A stretch of DNA of 64,000 nt from Pleurocapsa sp. PCC 7319 (GCF_000332195.1 NZ_KB235922.1:4933322-4997321), one strand, 5' to 3'. Shown: positions 9,121 to 18,507, numbered from the stretch's first letter. Notes: a model not told the origin generated them from the sequence alone. Made by a program: numbers and translations.

Positions 9121-10094
9121 GATACTTTTTGCTGTATTGGGTTTTTATGAAAATGGGGTAATACTTTTTCAGCAAGATGTTCTAACGTGCGATCCATATC
9201 CCTTGAATTAAAGCGAAGATTTAACGCCACATGATTAACCCCAATGTCTTCTATACGGTGCAAATAATCAGTTAGATAATTAACTCCAATCCTCAAACCT
9301 AGGTGAATTGTTTGGGGTTTAAAGTCATCGTCTGTTTGGATGTCTACATACAACGGTTGCATAAATGGCTTATTGTAAGTTTGGGTTTTTGCCACCAGAT
9401 CGCGCCACTGGGCTATGGTGTTTTGCTGTAGATATAGTTCTCTAGGATAAGACATCCAGCCGTCTGCGTTTTCGGCATTCCATTCCAAGGTTTGCCGACT
9501 ACTTCCAGTAACTAATAAGGGAATTTTGTGGGCAGTAGCTTTCGGCAGTACATCAATATGTCCTGGGGAATTTCCATAGTAGTTGGATTCCAAAATAGGA
9601 AAACTCTCCTGGGCTTTACGGATATAGGCAAATGCTTCCCGAAATAGTTCTCCTCGATTTTCATAATCTATTCCCATTGCGGGATACTCCTCGTACCTGT
9701 CGCCCGATGCCACCCCTAGAATTAATCTTCCCTCGGACAATCGATCTACTGTGGCAGCAGATTTTGCCACATGAACGGGATGATGTAAGGGTAAAGCAAT
9801 ACTGGCGACTCCTAGAGCAATATCTGTTGTCTGACCAGCTAAATAACCAAGATAGGTAAAAGGATCGAAGGTTTGTCCAGCATCTCCAAAGGTCGGTACG
9901 TTAAAGGGAACATCTCTCAGCCATAATGCTTTGAACCCCAGTCGCTCGATTAACTGCACTCTGGCTAAATGATGCTTCATAGTTGGCACGGGACTTTGAG
10001 CGTAATTTTCAATCGGAACTACAATTCCCACACTCAACTGGTTGGGTTGAAAAACGCTGTTATACCCTCTGTTTATCGGTTCAAAATCTTTCAT
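9117..10094 (-). CDS. LLM-class (luciferase-like) flavin oxidoreductase
   Basis: 325 residues, a TIM-barrel of the bacterial luciferase-like family. Characteristic stretches are LIERLGFKALWLRDVPF, DPFTYLGYLAGQT, then TVDRLSEGRLILGVASG (the typical RLSGGR-like loop), and the later VTGSSRQTLEWNAENADGW. Such enzymes use FMNH2 (or F420H2) to oxidise or reduce organic substrates. It matches the group usually named LLM class oxidoreductase with no known substrate. It lies 22 bases after the MDR stop and overlaps the SDR start, so it is the middle of a three-gene operon. Confidence 0.87.
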   Translation of the reverse strand: MKDFEPINRGYNSVFQPNQLSVGIVVPIENYAQSPVPTMKHHLARVQLIERLGFKALWLRDVPFNVPTFGDAGQTFDPFTYLGYLAGQTTDIALGVASIALPLHHPVHVAKSAATVDRLSEGRLILGVASGDRYEEYPAMGIDYENRGELFREAFAYIRKAQESFPILESNYYGNSPGHIDVLPKATAHKIPLLVTGSSRQTLEWNAENADGWMSYPRELYLQQNTIAQWRDLVAKTQTYNKPFMQPLYVDIQTDDDFKPQTIHLGLRIGVNYLTDYLHRIEDIGVNHVALNLRFNSRDMDRTLEHLAEKVLPHFHKNPIQQKVS

Positions 10095-10116
10095 TTAAGT
10101 TGATATCTCAATCATC

Positions 10117-11103
10117 TTAGTTTTTAATAACGACCTTGCCCATCGCTTGTCCACTTTCTAAACGAGCATGTGCCTGTCCAGCTTGTTCCAGCGAATAATA
10201 CTCCTCATCAAGTACGGGCTTTAATCCGTCTGACTCGACAATCTGAGCTATGCTCCGCAGAATTGACCCGTGTTGTTCTCGTTTGAAGTTGTGCAGCATC
10301 GGAATGAGCATAAACACGACATGCAATGACAACCCTTTGAAGTGAGCTAAGGTCAAATCCAGCTCACACATCGAAACGGTTGATGCAACTTGACCATTAA
10401 GTGCTGCTGCTTCAAATGAATTAACCATGTTTGCACCGCCAACAGAATCGAAAACTAAATCAAAACCAGTCCCACCCGTGTGTTTGGAAACATACTCTTC
10501 AACCGATTCTGTTTTGTAGTTGATGCCAGTTGCACCCAGTTGTTCGATTAGGGCTAACTGTTTATCACCACCCCCCGTAGAATAGACATCGGCACCAAAG
10601 TGTTTTGCTAGTTGCAAAGCAACATGGCCAACGCCACCAGAACCTCCATGTACGAGAACTTTCTGCCCTTGCTTGATACCCGCACGAGTTAGACCTTCGT
10701 AAGCAGTAATAGCAACCAACGGTAAGGCAGCAGCTTCAAGCATCGACAAGGTTTTTGGTTTATGGGCAATCAGGTTGGCATCCGCCACTATGTTGTCAGC
10801 CAACGTGCCTGGTAAGTCTGCTAATCCACCCGCACAGCCGTAAACTTCGTCGCCAATTGAATAGGTTGAGACACCCTCGCCAACAGCCTCGACCGTCCCA
10901 GCGAAGTCCATACCCAGAATCGCTGGCGTATCGGGCGAGAGGGGTAACTCCTTGCCCATCTTCCGAATCATCGTATCGACCGTGTTTACGCTCGACGCTG
11001 CGATCTTCACCAGGACATGACCCGCTTTGACTTGAGGTTTTTCGATTTCCGCAGGTTCAAACTCCGCATTTTCACCGTACGCTTTTACAAGCATTGCTTT
11101 CAT
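10117..11103 (-). CDS. Zinc-type/quinone-reductase-like alcohol dehydrogenase (MDR)
   Basis: 328 residues from the ATG at 11103. An upstream in-frame ATG (11121) was rejected because the sequence between is itself an AAGGAGA ribosome site. The N-terminal GroES-like domain (LVKIAASSVNTVDTMIRK, ILGMDFAGTV) is followed by a Rossmann domain with HGGSGGVGHVALQLAK. The structural-zinc Cys cluster is not visible, so it belongs with quinone oxidoreductase-like MDRs that act without zinc. It uses NADPH to reduce quinones or enones (family knowledge). First gene of the operon, divergent from LysR at 11211. Base composition is noticeably richer in GC than the neighbours. Confidence 0.87.
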   Translation of the reverse strand: MKAMLVKAYGENAEFEPAEIEKPQVKAGHVLVKIAASSVNTVDTMIRKMGKELPLSPDTPAILGMDFAGTVEAVGEGVSTYSIGDEVYGCAGGLADLPGTLADNIVADANLIAHKPKTLSMLEAAALPLVAITAYEGLTRAGIKQGQKVLVHGGSGGVGHVALQLAKHFGADVYSTGGGDKQLALIEQLGATGINYKTESVEEYVSKHTGGTGFDLVFDSVGGANMVNSFEAAALNGQVASTVSMCELDLTLAHFKGLSLHVVFMLIPMLHNFKREQHGSILRSIAQIVESDGLKPVLDEEYYSLEQAGQAHARLESGQAMGKVVIKN

Positions 11104-11210
11104 GATGCTGTCTCCTTTCAATTTGTGGAAGCGATAATTGTATCTTAATCATTCGGATTGAAAAGATAAATGGGCTTGAAACGAAATGATAATTCGGATA
11201 TTTTTGATAA

Positions 11211-12092
11211 ATGGATATTCTATCACTCCGCTTATTCATCAGAATTGCCGAACTGGGTGGTGTCACGGCAGCAGCACATGACCTTTCACTTTCGCCTGCA
11301 AGTGCGAGCGCTCGCTTAGTTAAACTCGAAGAAATTGTAGGATTTCGCTTATTCAACAGAACAACCAGAGCAGTTTCACTGACGACTGATGGAGAGCTAT
11401 TTTTGCCCTTCGCTCAACAAACCTTAGAGACATTGGAGACTGGGCTAAATGCAGTGAGAGGGCAGGAGGAATTGGTACAGGGAATACTCCGAATGACAAT
11501 GCCTGGCTCCTTCGGACGGATGTATATCATTCCTCTTCTGGACAAATTTCAATCTCGCTATCCACAAGTTAAGCTTGACTTGCGACTATCTGATGAAGTC
11601 CTTGATGTCATCGAAGGCGCTTATGACCTAATTATCCGAAATGCAAGCTTAGCAGATAGTAGATTAATTGTACGTAAACTAGCTGCTGACAGACGGCTGC
11701 TTGTGGCTTCTCCCGCCTATCTCGAACAATATGGTATTCCTACTACACCAGGCGACCTCGCAGCACATCGATGCGTCACACTCGGAGAAACAAGATGGAA
11801 ATTTGAAGACGGACAAATCATTAGCATTTCGTTCTCGAACACCCTCAACGATGGTGAGGCAATGCGAAAAATGCTCGAGCAGGGAATGGGTATTGGCATG
11901 AAGTCCGTTTGGAATGCTAGCGAAAGTCTAAAGTCTGGGCTTCTTGTTGAAGTGCTGCCAGAATTTCCACTCGTCACAGAAGCGTCTATCTGGCTACTTT
12001 ATCCAAGTCGCCAGATTATTGCACCAAGAGTTCGCGTAATGATTAAATTTCTAATCGAACAGTTTCAGCCGATTCCACCCTGGGAGCGTTAG
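11211..12092 (+). CDS. LysR-family transcriptional regulator
   Basis: 293 residues. The N-terminal helix-turn-helix is at about residues 3-60 (LSLRLFIRIAELGGVTAAAH, then LSPASASARLVKLE and FNRTTRAVSLT). It belongs to the large CrgA/DsdC-like LysR group that pairs with quinone reductases. It is separated by 107 bases from, and divergent to, the MDR-LLM-SDR operon, so it probably controls that operon. The intergenic segment is AT-rich and includes the LysR start at 11211. No HIP1 sites occur in this gene, matching its partner operon and suggesting joint transfer. Confidence 0.88.
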   Translation: MDILSLRLFIRIAELGGVTAAAHDLSLSPASASARLVKLEEIVGFRLFNRTTRAVSLTTDGELFLPFAQQTLETLETGLNAVRGQEELVQGILRMTMPGSFGRMYIIPLLDKFQSRYPQVKLDLRLSDEVLDVIEGAYDLIIRNASLADSRLIVRKLAADRRLLVASPAYLEQYGIPTTPGDLAAHRCVTLGETRWKFEDGQIISISFSNTLNDGEAMRKMLEQGMGIGMKSVWNASESLKSGLLVEVLPEFPLVTEASIWLLYPSRQIIAPRVRVMIKFLIEQFQPIPPWER

Positions 12093-12140
12093 AGAGAACC
12101 AAATAACTGAGAAAAAGATTGTCAATACAAATCTCCCCCT

Positions 12141-12183
12141 GTTCGACTTGAGCGTACAAGAATTACTCAGTCTTGAGTCGAAC
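12141..12183 (+). terminator. Possible terminator of the LysR gene
   Basis: gttcgact and agtcgaac pair over 8 bp with a long loop of 27 bases. The sequence then goes tattcggttttttcggg, a T run. The long loop makes this weak. Confidence 0.3.
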
Positions 12184-12336
12184 TATTCGGTTTTTTCGGG
12201 CGATCGCTTTATGCTGATTTTGCCGCGATCGCTATAACATATGTGTTATATTTCAACCCGTTAGGATATAGTCTTGTGATAGTTATTTTTTAGGTCATTG
12301 TCTCAGGCGATCGGCTCTGCTGGTGCGCACAGCGCA

Positions 12337-12413
12337 ATCGCGAATTTTACTTTTAATATTGGCTGCTGCTGAACGAGTATAAGTCACGACGACTAGCTGC
12401 CTGCAACTATGTA
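12337..12413. repeat. 77-base copy of a UvrD-like helicase gene segment
   Basis: Aligns without gaps to 7715-7791 of the helicase gene with about seven mismatches by eye, in the same orientation on the + strand. It covers codons just downstream of Walker A. It is not in a coding context here. Confidence 0.75.
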
Positions 12414-12444
12414 TGTGTTAGAAAGCTTGAGTTTCCCGAAAGAA

Positions 12445-12472
12445 CTATGTATAGAAGTCTACCTATGCATAG
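12445..12472. promoter_or_regulatory. Candidate operator pair upstream of the permease operon
   Basis: ctatgtatag and the perfect palindrome ctatgcatag are 18 bases apart centre to centre. They lie 84-111 bases before the permease ATG. Tandem palindromes at this distance look like binding sites of a dimeric repressor. No regulator is encoded next to the operon, and the site identity is unknown. Confidence 0.35.
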
Positions 12473-12476
12473 CTTT

Positions 12477-12500
12477 AGGTTTAAATTGAGGTTTAAATTG
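12477..12500. repeat. Tandem 12-mer aggtttaaattg x2
   Basis: Two perfect adjacent copies of aggtttaaattg sit 56 bases upstream of the permease start. They may be part of the promoter or only a slip duplication. Confidence 0.45.
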
Positions 12501-12555
12501 AGAAGAGCGAGAAATTTAAATACAAATCGATAAACCGAACTACCAACTACCGTTT

Positions 12556-13551
12556 ATGAATCAACTGCACGATGCTTTCACGCTGTTCTTGAGTTTATTG
12601 GTTGAAGCAATGCCTTTTTTGCTGCTGGGGGTATTGCTCTCTAGTGGTTTGTTATTTTTGATTAGCGAAAAGCAGTTAATTGCCAAATTACCTAAAAATC
12701 CCTTGTTAGGTTCGCTAGTTGGTAGCTGTATCGGTTTTTTGTTTCCTGTCTGTGAATGCGGTAACGTTCCTCTAGCTAGAAGATTATTATTAACAGGGGT
12801 TTCTCCTTCGGTGGCGATCTCGTTTCTTTTGGCAGCACCGACTATTAATCCCATTGTCATTTGGGCTACCTGGATCGCTTTTGGCGATCGCCCGAGTATT
12901 GTTATCTGTAGGGTATTGTTTTCTAGTGCGATCGCAACTATCGTCGGTTGTGTGTTTAGTATTCAACCAGACGCTCGTGAGTTGTTGCAGACATCTTTTG
13001 CCAAAAGACTCAAACCTATAGTTAATATTCCACCAAATAAATCACTACTATTACAATCTGGTACTTTTTTACTGAGACAGGGTGCATCTATTCCTTTTGA
13101 TGATGATTTATTAGTGACAACTAAACTGGACAAAACTAGTAATTTTAGGACAAAATGGCAGTTATTTTTTAGCAACCTACTCCAAGAATTTAGCGAACTA
13201 GGAGGAATCTTGGTTTTAGGGAGTGCGATCGCTGTCATAATTCAGGTATTTATACCCCGTGAGATTGTCTTAGGCTTGGGTCAAGATACAATAACTTCAA
13301 TTGTGGCAATGATGTTATTGGCTGCGATCGTCTCGATTTGTTCTACTGTAGATTCTTTTTTCGCTCTGTCTTTTGCCTCTACTTTTACGAGCGGTTCTTT
13401 ATTAGCTTTTTTAGTGTTTGGTCCAACAATCGATATCAAAAGTATTGGGTTGATGGCATCAATTTTTAAACCAAAGATTATTATCTATATTTTTACTTTA
13501 GTTGCTCAACTAACATTTATTTTTACTTTAATTTATAGTTATTTGCTTTAA
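12556..13551 (+). CDS. Permease of the SO_0444/DUF318 (ArsP-like) type
   Basis: 331 residues with about eight membrane segments. The signature FPVCECGNVPLARRLL (around residues 71-86), followed by LLAAPTINPIV, is that of the predicted permease family related to ArsP and the SO_0444 metal efflux group. The two Cys in CECGN are thought to bind metal or metalloid (family knowledge, not shown here). The middle loop (about residues 160-205) is cytoplasmic-looking. It is followed after 18 bases by a TIGR03943 gene, its usual partner. Likely exports or imports a metal ion or thiol-reactive solute; the substrate is uncertain. Confidence 0.78.
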   Translation: MNQLHDAFTLFLSLLVEAMPFLLLGVLLSSGLLFLISEKQLIAKLPKNPLLGSLVGSCIGFLFPVCECGNVPLARRLLLTGVSPSVAISFLLAAPTINPIVIWATWIAFGDRPSIVICRVLFSSAIATIVGCVFSIQPDARELLQTSFAKRLKPIVNIPPNKSLLLQSGTFLLRQGASIPFDDDLLVTTKLDKTSNFRTKWQLFFSNLLQEFSELGGILVLGSAIAVIIQVFIPREIVLGLGQDTITSIVAMMLLAAIVSICSTVDSFFALSFASTFTSGSLLAFLVFGPTIDIKSIGLMASIFKPKIIIYIFTLVAQLTFIFTLIYSYLL

Positions 13552-13569
13552 TTTATTTATCATATAAAA

Positions 13570-14361
13570 ATGCGTTTGACTTCTGCTAAAAATAAAAAAA
13601 ACTTGTTATTCTCTTGGTTAGAAGGATTGAGTTTACTAGCCTGGGGAATTTTACTCTTAAAATATACCTTGACAGGACAGTATAAGTTATTAATCCATCC
13701 TAACTATTTCAGCTTGGTATTAGGTAGTGGCATAGTTTTAATTATTTTGGGCATCATTAAAATTGAGTCTATTGTCAAAAATAGAGCGCAAAATAATCGC
13801 GAACACATCACCTTATTTCCTCCAGGTTTGGGCAGTAGATTATTATTGCTCGTAGCGATCGCAGGATTATTAATTCCACCGAAAGTTTTGACCAGCCAAA
13901 CTGCTCTCAAAAGAGGTGTGGGAGATTTACCTTTTACCACAATTCAACCCCAAGCTTTTCGTACCGCTACTAAAACCGAATCGCGATCGCTGATCGAATG
14001 GATCAGGACAATTAACGCCTATCCCGAACCCGATGCCTACAGTGGACAAGCAGCCAACATTACGGGTTTTGTCCTACATTTACCAGAACTGCCAAACAAC
14101 TACATAATGCTTTCTCGCTTTGTTGTTACCTGTTGTGCGGTAGATGCCTATCCTATAGGTATCCCCGTTAAACTAGAAACTAGCCGTAGTAATTATCCTG
14201 TAGATAGTTGGCTGACTGTTCGGGGGGTAATGAGTGCCGAAACTATACCTGTCAAAGATCGAGCAGACGATCAAGCTGTTGCTCAAAAACGTTCTGTCGT
14301 CTTAAATGCACGCTCGATTACCACAATTCCCACTCCTGCCGATCCCTATAGTTATCGATGA
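13570..14361 (+). CDS. TIGR03943-family permease-associated membrane protein
   Basis: 263 residues. Three membrane segments at the N-terminus (LEGLSLLAWGILLLKYTL, SLVLGSGIVLIILGIIKI, LLLLVAIAGLLIPP) lead to a domain of about 130 residues outside the membrane. It carries ITGFVLHLP and RFVVTCCAVDAYPIGIPV; the CC pair is conserved in this family. Known families pair it with the DUF318 permease, as here, so it is probably the accessory subunit that binds the ion. It overlaps the next gene by 4 bases (ATGA). Confidence 0.78.
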   Translation: MRLTSAKNKKNLLFSWLEGLSLLAWGILLLKYTLTGQYKLLIHPNYFSLVLGSGIVLIILGIIKIESIVKNRAQNNREHITLFPPGLGSRLLLLVAIAGLLIPPKVLTSQTALKRGVGDLPFTTIQPQAFRTATKTESRSLIEWIRTINAYPEPDAYSGQAANITGFVLHLPELPNNYIMLSRFVVTCCAVDAYPIGIPVKLETSRSNYPVDSWLTVRGVMSAETIPVKDRADDQAVAQKRSVVLNARSITTIPTPADPYSYR

Positions 14362-15821
14362 ATCAATCAAGACTAGCTCAACCAATAGATAAACTGGCGA
14401 TCATTTTAATTGTACTTTTAACTTTCATTATGGGGTTATTAGTTTGGGGTGGAACTGCTTGCGAGGATGAATGCCTATTCCATGCAGGTGCAAGAGTCAG
14501 TAATTTTAGCTGGGAAAATAAAACTGTTGGCGGACAAGATCGCGCTTTTATTTTGACTTTTAATCGTCCGATGGATCGTCTCAGTGTCGAAAAGAATTTA
14601 AGTATTACTCCTCCCTTACCAGGCAAAATTAGTTGGTCGGGTTTGCGGCTGGCTTATACTCTAAATGACCCCATAACCTATGGAGAAACTTATCAGGTTA
14701 CGTTAGCAGGAGCAAGAGATAGATTTTCTCATCAAGAACAAGCAGGAGAGGAAATTAAGCCTTTTAATGCCGAATTTTACAGTCGAGATCGTGCTTTAGC
14801 TTATATTGGTACTAAGGGAGAAGAACAAGGAAGATTAGTTTTATCTAATTGGACGAGCCAGCAAACAGCAATCTTAACTCCTAAAAATTTGGCTGTATTT
14901 GACTTTAAACCCGATCCACAAGGAAATTTTCTCTTGTTTTCTGCTGCTGACACCAGCCAGGGTGTAGAAGGAATTAGATATTTAAAACTCTATACCGTAA
15001 CTACCCAACTAAATGCTTCCAGCAAAATCACTCCCAAAATTAAACTAGTTTTAGACAATCAGAAATATCAAAATAACAAATTCGATATCTCCCAAGATGG
15101 CAAAATTATTGTGGTACAAAGACTCAACCGTAATAATCCCCGAGATTATGGTTTGTGGAAAATTGTTGATGGTCAATCCCCCCAATTAATTACTAATGCT
15201 CAAGTTGGTGACTTTCTGATTACTCCCGATAGTCAAGCAGTAGCGGTAGCCCAGGGAGAGGGGATTGCTCTGTTACCTTTAAAAGCTCAAGCCCAAGCTT
15301 TAGATTTCTTACCGAAATTTGGTCAGGTACTCGATTTTACCGCCGATGGAACGGGGGCAGCCATGATTAATTACAATACCGATAGCGAGAAGTTAAAATA
15401 TACGCGCTCTCTCTATTATGTTAACAATCAGGTAATACAGAAAAAACTTTTAAATACTGATGGTTCGATTCAAAACTGTCAGTTCGATCCCACAGCCAAG
15501 CATCTCTATTGTTGGTTAACCGAATTAGCCAAGGGAGAAGTATATGTTGAAAAACCCTATCTAGCCGAAATTAACCTCAAAACAGGCAAGATAAATACTC
15601 TTGTAACTGTGCCAAATTATCAAGAAAGTCAAGTTAGCGTTGCTCCCGATGGCTTGGGAATTCTTTTTGAGCGATCGCTCAGAGGGAATTCTGTCAACGT
15701 TCCTGGAAATCAAAAAAATAGTATCTGGTTGGCTATTCCTGCTGCGAATCTAGCCGATACAAATACTCCTAGTATCGAGCAATTGCCATTTATTGGCTTT
15801 CATCCTCAATGGCTACCTTAA
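14358..15821 (+). CDS. Anchored Ig-like/propeller protein of the permease operon
   Basis: 487 residues. A single membrane anchor (LAIILIVLLTFIMGLLVWG, about 12-31) is followed by two Cys (CEDEC). Next comes an SbsA-type Ig-like domain (FILTFNRPMDRLSVEKNLSI to GETYQVTLAG, about 65-120). The rest consists of beta-rich repeats resembling a WD40/TolB-like propeller (ISQDGKIIVV, ITPDSQAVAV, VAPDGLGILF). It probably sits outside the inner membrane and may act as a substrate-binding or sensing partner of the permease. That is inferred from the 4-base overlap with its neighbour. No named family is recognised for the whole protein. Confidence 0.62.
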   Translation: MNQSRLAQPIDKLAIILIVLLTFIMGLLVWGGTACEDECLFHAGARVSNFSWENKTVGGQDRAFILTFNRPMDRLSVEKNLSITPPLPGKISWSGLRLAYTLNDPITYGETYQVTLAGARDRFSHQEQAGEEIKPFNAEFYSRDRALAYIGTKGEEQGRLVLSNWTSQQTAILTPKNLAVFDFKPDPQGNFLLFSAADTSQGVEGIRYLKLYTVTTQLNASSKITPKIKLVLDNQKYQNNKFDISQDGKIIVVQRLNRNNPRDYGLWKIVDGQSPQLITNAQVGDFLITPDSQAVAVAQGEGIALLPLKAQAQALDFLPKFGQVLDFTADGTGAAMINYNTDSEKLKYTRSLYYVNNQVIQKKLLNTDGSIQNCQFDPTAKHLYCWLTELAKGEVYVEKPYLAEINLKTGKINTLVTVPNYQESQVSVAPDGLGILFERSLRGNSVNVPGNQKNSIWLAIPAANLADTNTPSIEQLPFIGFHPQWLP

Positions 15822-15865
15822 ATCTAATTTTAGATCGAAGTCAACGATATCACCTCGTTTTGGCT

Positions 15866-15991
15866 TTACTCTAGACATAGGCTAGCAGCATCATCAGTCA
15901 ATTCTTGTAATTCACGATCACTCTGATAAACCTCTTGATATAATTCAGAGCTTTTCCTGATTTCTTCTTCGAGCAACTCTTTTTTCAACTT
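15866..15991 (-). pseudogene. C-terminal fragment of a small helical protein
   Basis: A 42-residue frame, LKKELLEEEIRKSSELYQEV and onward, ends in a stop at 15866. It has no Met and its upstream side is interrupted at 15992 by the helicase-derived repeat (15994-16024). The Glu/Lys-rich helical text looks like the tail of a small antitoxin-type or CopG-like protein, but the family was not recognised. It reads best as a broken gene cut by the repeat. Confidence 0.35.
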
Positions 15992-15993
15992 AG

Positions 15994-16024
15994 CGACTAT
16001 GTAATTGATTTCTGGCTATGGCGA
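15994..16024. repeat. 31-base copy of the helicase gene segment
   Basis: Matches 7782-7812 with a single difference (g for a at 16020), in the same orientation. That difference is shared with the copy at 43.9 kb. It abuts a broken small reading frame. Confidence 0.65.
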
Positions 16025-16079
16025 GGCAACCCCGCCATTCCTCTCGCTCAGGATTATGAAATAATATATATCTTGTTTA

Positions 16080-16112
16080 AAAACACAAGAGCTTAAACAA
16101 AAGTTGTGTTTT
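16080..16112. promoter_or_regulatory. Inverted repeat in the sulP leader
   Basis: aaaacacaa and ttgtgtttt form a perfect 9-bp dyad with a 15-base loop ending 29 bases before the sulP start. It could be an operator or a leader hairpin. It is not followed by a T run, so a terminator is unlikely. Confidence 0.35.
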
Positions 16113-16141
16113 CACTTCTACTTGAAACTTGAGGAGCTAAA

Positions 16142-17611
16142 TTGAACCTAAAATTTTTCCAACGAGAGTGGTTTTTTAATACCAGACAAGACCTTTTAGC
16201 AGGAGCAGTAGTAGGATTGGCATTGATTCCAGAAGCGATCGCTTTTTCGATTATTGCTGGAGTTGATCCAAAAGTAGGGCTTTATACTTCGTTTATTATT
16301 GCTGTGATGACGGCTTTTTTGGGCGGAAGACCAGGATCGATTTCTGCTGCAACGGGAGCAATGGCGTTGCTGATGATCGATTTAGTAAAAGATCATGGTT
16401 TGCAGTATCTTTTGGCAGCCACTTTTTTAACGGGAATAATACAGGTACTATTTGGAATACTAAAACTAGGTCGCCAAATGAAATATGTACCAAGAGCGGT
16501 GATGATTGGGTATATCAATGCTTTAGCGGTGCTAATTTTTTTGGCTCAGTTGCCCCAACTTACTAATGTCCCTGTTACGGTTTATATCTTAACGCTGCTT
16601 TCGTTGGCAATTATTTATATTTTGCCTCGCTTTACTCAAGTTGTTCCTTCTCCCCTGGTAGCCTTAGCCGTAATGACTATAGCAGCGATCGCCCTAAAGC
16701 TGGAAGTTCCCACCGTGGGAGATATGGGGGAATTACCCGCCACACTACCTATATTTGCGTTACCACAAGTGCCATTCAATCTAGAAACCTTACAGATTAT
16801 CTTTCCTTATTCTTTAACAATGGCGATCGTCGGTTTATTAGCTTCTTTTCTAACTGCTGCTTTAGTTGATGACTTAACTGATACTCCAAGTGATAAAAAT
16901 CAAGAAGCTAAAGGGCAAGGTATTGCCAACATAGTGACCGCTTTTTTTGGCGGGATGGCAGGTTGTGGCATGATTGGACAATCGGTGATCAACGTACAAT
17001 CGGGTGGTCGAGGTAGATTATCAACTCTTTCAGCGGGGGTTTTTCTGCTGTTTGCTATTTTGGTATTACAAGATTGGGTTAAAGAAATGCCAATGGCTGC
17101 ACTGGTGGCAGTGATGATTATGGTTTCTATTGGCACATTCAGTTGGTCATCTTTTAAAAATATGTCCCGCATTCCGCGTACTGAAACAGCGGTGATGTTA
17201 ACTACTATGTTTGTTATTATTTTTACTCGTAATTTTGCTTTGGGTGTGGCAACGGGAATTGTAATGAGTACGGTGTTCTTCTCTCGTAAGATTGCTTTGC
17301 TCGTGTTTGTGAATAAAACTTTGAGTGATGATGGTGCTCACCGTATTTATAAAGTAGCTGGTCAAATTTTCTTTTTATCCAAAGAAGAGTTTCTCCGCTC
17401 CTTTGATTTTAGGGAACTAGTCGAGCGTGTCACTATCGATCTAACTCAGGCTCATCTTTGGGATCAGGGGGCAGTAGAAACCGTTGACAAAGTGGTGAGT
17501 AAATTTCGTCGTAATGGTGTAGAAGTTCAGGTAGTCGGTTTAAATGAAGCCAGTGCGACTCTATTCAATAGATTGGCAGATAATAAAGAATCCGTAGTTA
17601 TTGAGAATTAA
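16142..17611 (+). CDS. SulP-family anion transporter with STAS domain
   Basis: 489 residues. The family core is clear: [45 protein letters not shown], and later [20 protein letters not shown]. About 10-12 membrane segments precede a C-terminal STAS domain (about residues 390-489; [19 protein letters not shown]). Members carry sulfate, bicarbonate (BicA) or other anions; which one is not shown. The start is TTG at 16142 with gagg 8 bases before it; no ATG fits the conserved N-terminus better. The universal stress gene follows after 29 bases, an association common in cyanobacteria. Confidence 0.85.
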   Translation: MNLKFFQREWFFNTRQDLLAGAVVGLALIPEAIAFSIIAGVDPKVGLYTSFIIAVMTAFLGGRPGSISAATGAMALLMIDLVKDHGLQYLLAATFLTGIIQVLFGILKLGRQMKYVPRAVMIGYINALAVLIFLAQLPQLTNVPVTVYILTLLSLAIIYILPRFTQVVPSPLVALAVMTIAAIALKLEVPTVGDMGELPATLPIFALPQVPFNLETLQIIFPYSLTMAIVGLLASFLTAALVDDLTDTPSDKNQEAKGQGIANIVTAFFGGMAGCGMIGQSVINVQSGGRGRLSTLSAGVFLLFAILVLQDWVKEMPMAALVAVMIMVSIGTFSWSSFKNMSRIPRTETAVMLTTMFVIIFTRNFALGVATGIVMSTVFFSRKIALLVFVNKTLSDDGAHRIYKVAGQIFFLSKEEFLRSFDFRELVERVTIDLTQAHLWDQGAVETVDKVVSKFRRNGVEVQVVGLNEASATLFNRLADNKESVVIEN

Positions 17612-17640
17612 GACTTTTAATCATATCTTTACTTTTAAAC

Positions 17641-18507
17641 ATGAAAAAAATTTTACTTTGTAGTGATGGCTCGGCTTTTGCGGATAATACCTACCGTTAT
17701 GGTGCATGGTTTGCCACGAACCTAAAAGCAGAAGAAGTAGATGTTCTCTGTGTGACTGATGTTCGAGGTCAACAAGCAATTTCCCAACAAAACTTAAGTG
17801 GTAGTATTGGCATTGATGCCTCAAAAAATTTGCTCAATCGCTTAGTGGAATTGGAACATGAAAAAGCTAAGATTAATCATCAACGGGCGAAATTAGTTTT
17901 ACAAGAGGCAGCCAAAACCCTTAAGGCAGAAGGAGTAGAACGGATCAACCTTCTCCACGAAACAGGTTTTCTGGTAGATTGTTTGGCGAAATTTGAAGCT
18001 AGTTGCGATCTGATCGTATTAGGAAAGCGAGGTGAAGCTGCCGAGTTTGCTTCGGGACACTTAGGAGCAAACCTAGAAAGGATCGTTCGTAGTAGCTATA
18101 AACCCTGCTTAGTAACTTCACGTCAGTTCAAACCGATTAAACGGGTGTTGATTGCTTATGATGGTAGTCGTAGTAGCGATAAAATTCTTCGATTTATCGC
18201 AGATTCATCTGTTTTTGAGGGTTTGGAATTACATATCGTTACCGTTGCTAAGAACGCAGTAGAACAAACAGCGATCGCCCGACTTGAATCAGCCAAGAAA
18301 TTGGCACAACAGGCTGGATTTGAACCAGTTTGTTCTGTAATCGAAGGACATTCTGAAAAAGCGATCTCGAACTATGTTACCGAGCAAGACATTAGTTTAT
18401 TACTTATGGGAGCTTACGGACATAGTCGAATTCGCCATCTGGTAATTGGTAGTACGACGGCTCAAATGCTACGCAGCAGTCATATTCCAGTTTTATTATT
18501 TCGATGA
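17641..18507 (+). CDS. Universal stress protein, two UspA domains
   Basis: 288 residues with two tandem Usp folds. The first is residues 1-160, opening KKILLCSDGSAFADN and containing LIVLGKRGEA. The second is about 165-288, opening KRVLIAYDGS and ending LLMGAYGHSRIRHLVIGSTT, AQMLRSSHIPVLLF. The G-x2-G-x9-G(S/T) nucleotide motif is seen in the second domain. Usp proteins bind ATP or other nucleotides. Sitting 29 bases after sulP, it probably tunes or senses the transporter state (inference). Confidence 0.85.
   Translation: MKKILLCSDGSAFADNTYRYGAWFATNLKAEEVDVLCVTDVRGQQAISQQNLSGSIGIDASKNLLNRLVELEHEKAKINHQRAKLVLQEAAKTLKAEGVERINLLHETGFLVDCLAKFEASCDLIVLGKRGEAAEFASGHLGANLERIVRSSYKPCLVTSRQFKPIKRVLIAYDGSRSSDKILRFIADSSVFEGLELHIVTVAKNAVEQTAIARLESAKKLAQQAGFEPVCSVIEGHSEKAISNYVTEQDISLLLMGAYGHSRIRHLVIGSTTAQMLRSSHIPVLLFR

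Larger units (their letters stand above)
12093..12555. other. 463-base gap between LysR and permease genes
   Basis: Holds, in order, a dyad with a T-rich tail (12141-12200), two HIP1 sites, a 77-base copy of a helicase gene segment (12337-12413), a pair of ctatgYatag boxes (12445-12472) and a tandem 12-mer (12477-12500). No open frame looks coding. Confidence 0.5.

Noticed and set aside
11072-11356. 94-codon minus-strand frame spanning the MDR/LysR gap
   Set aside because: It runs antisense to LysR and across the promoter region; no family match.
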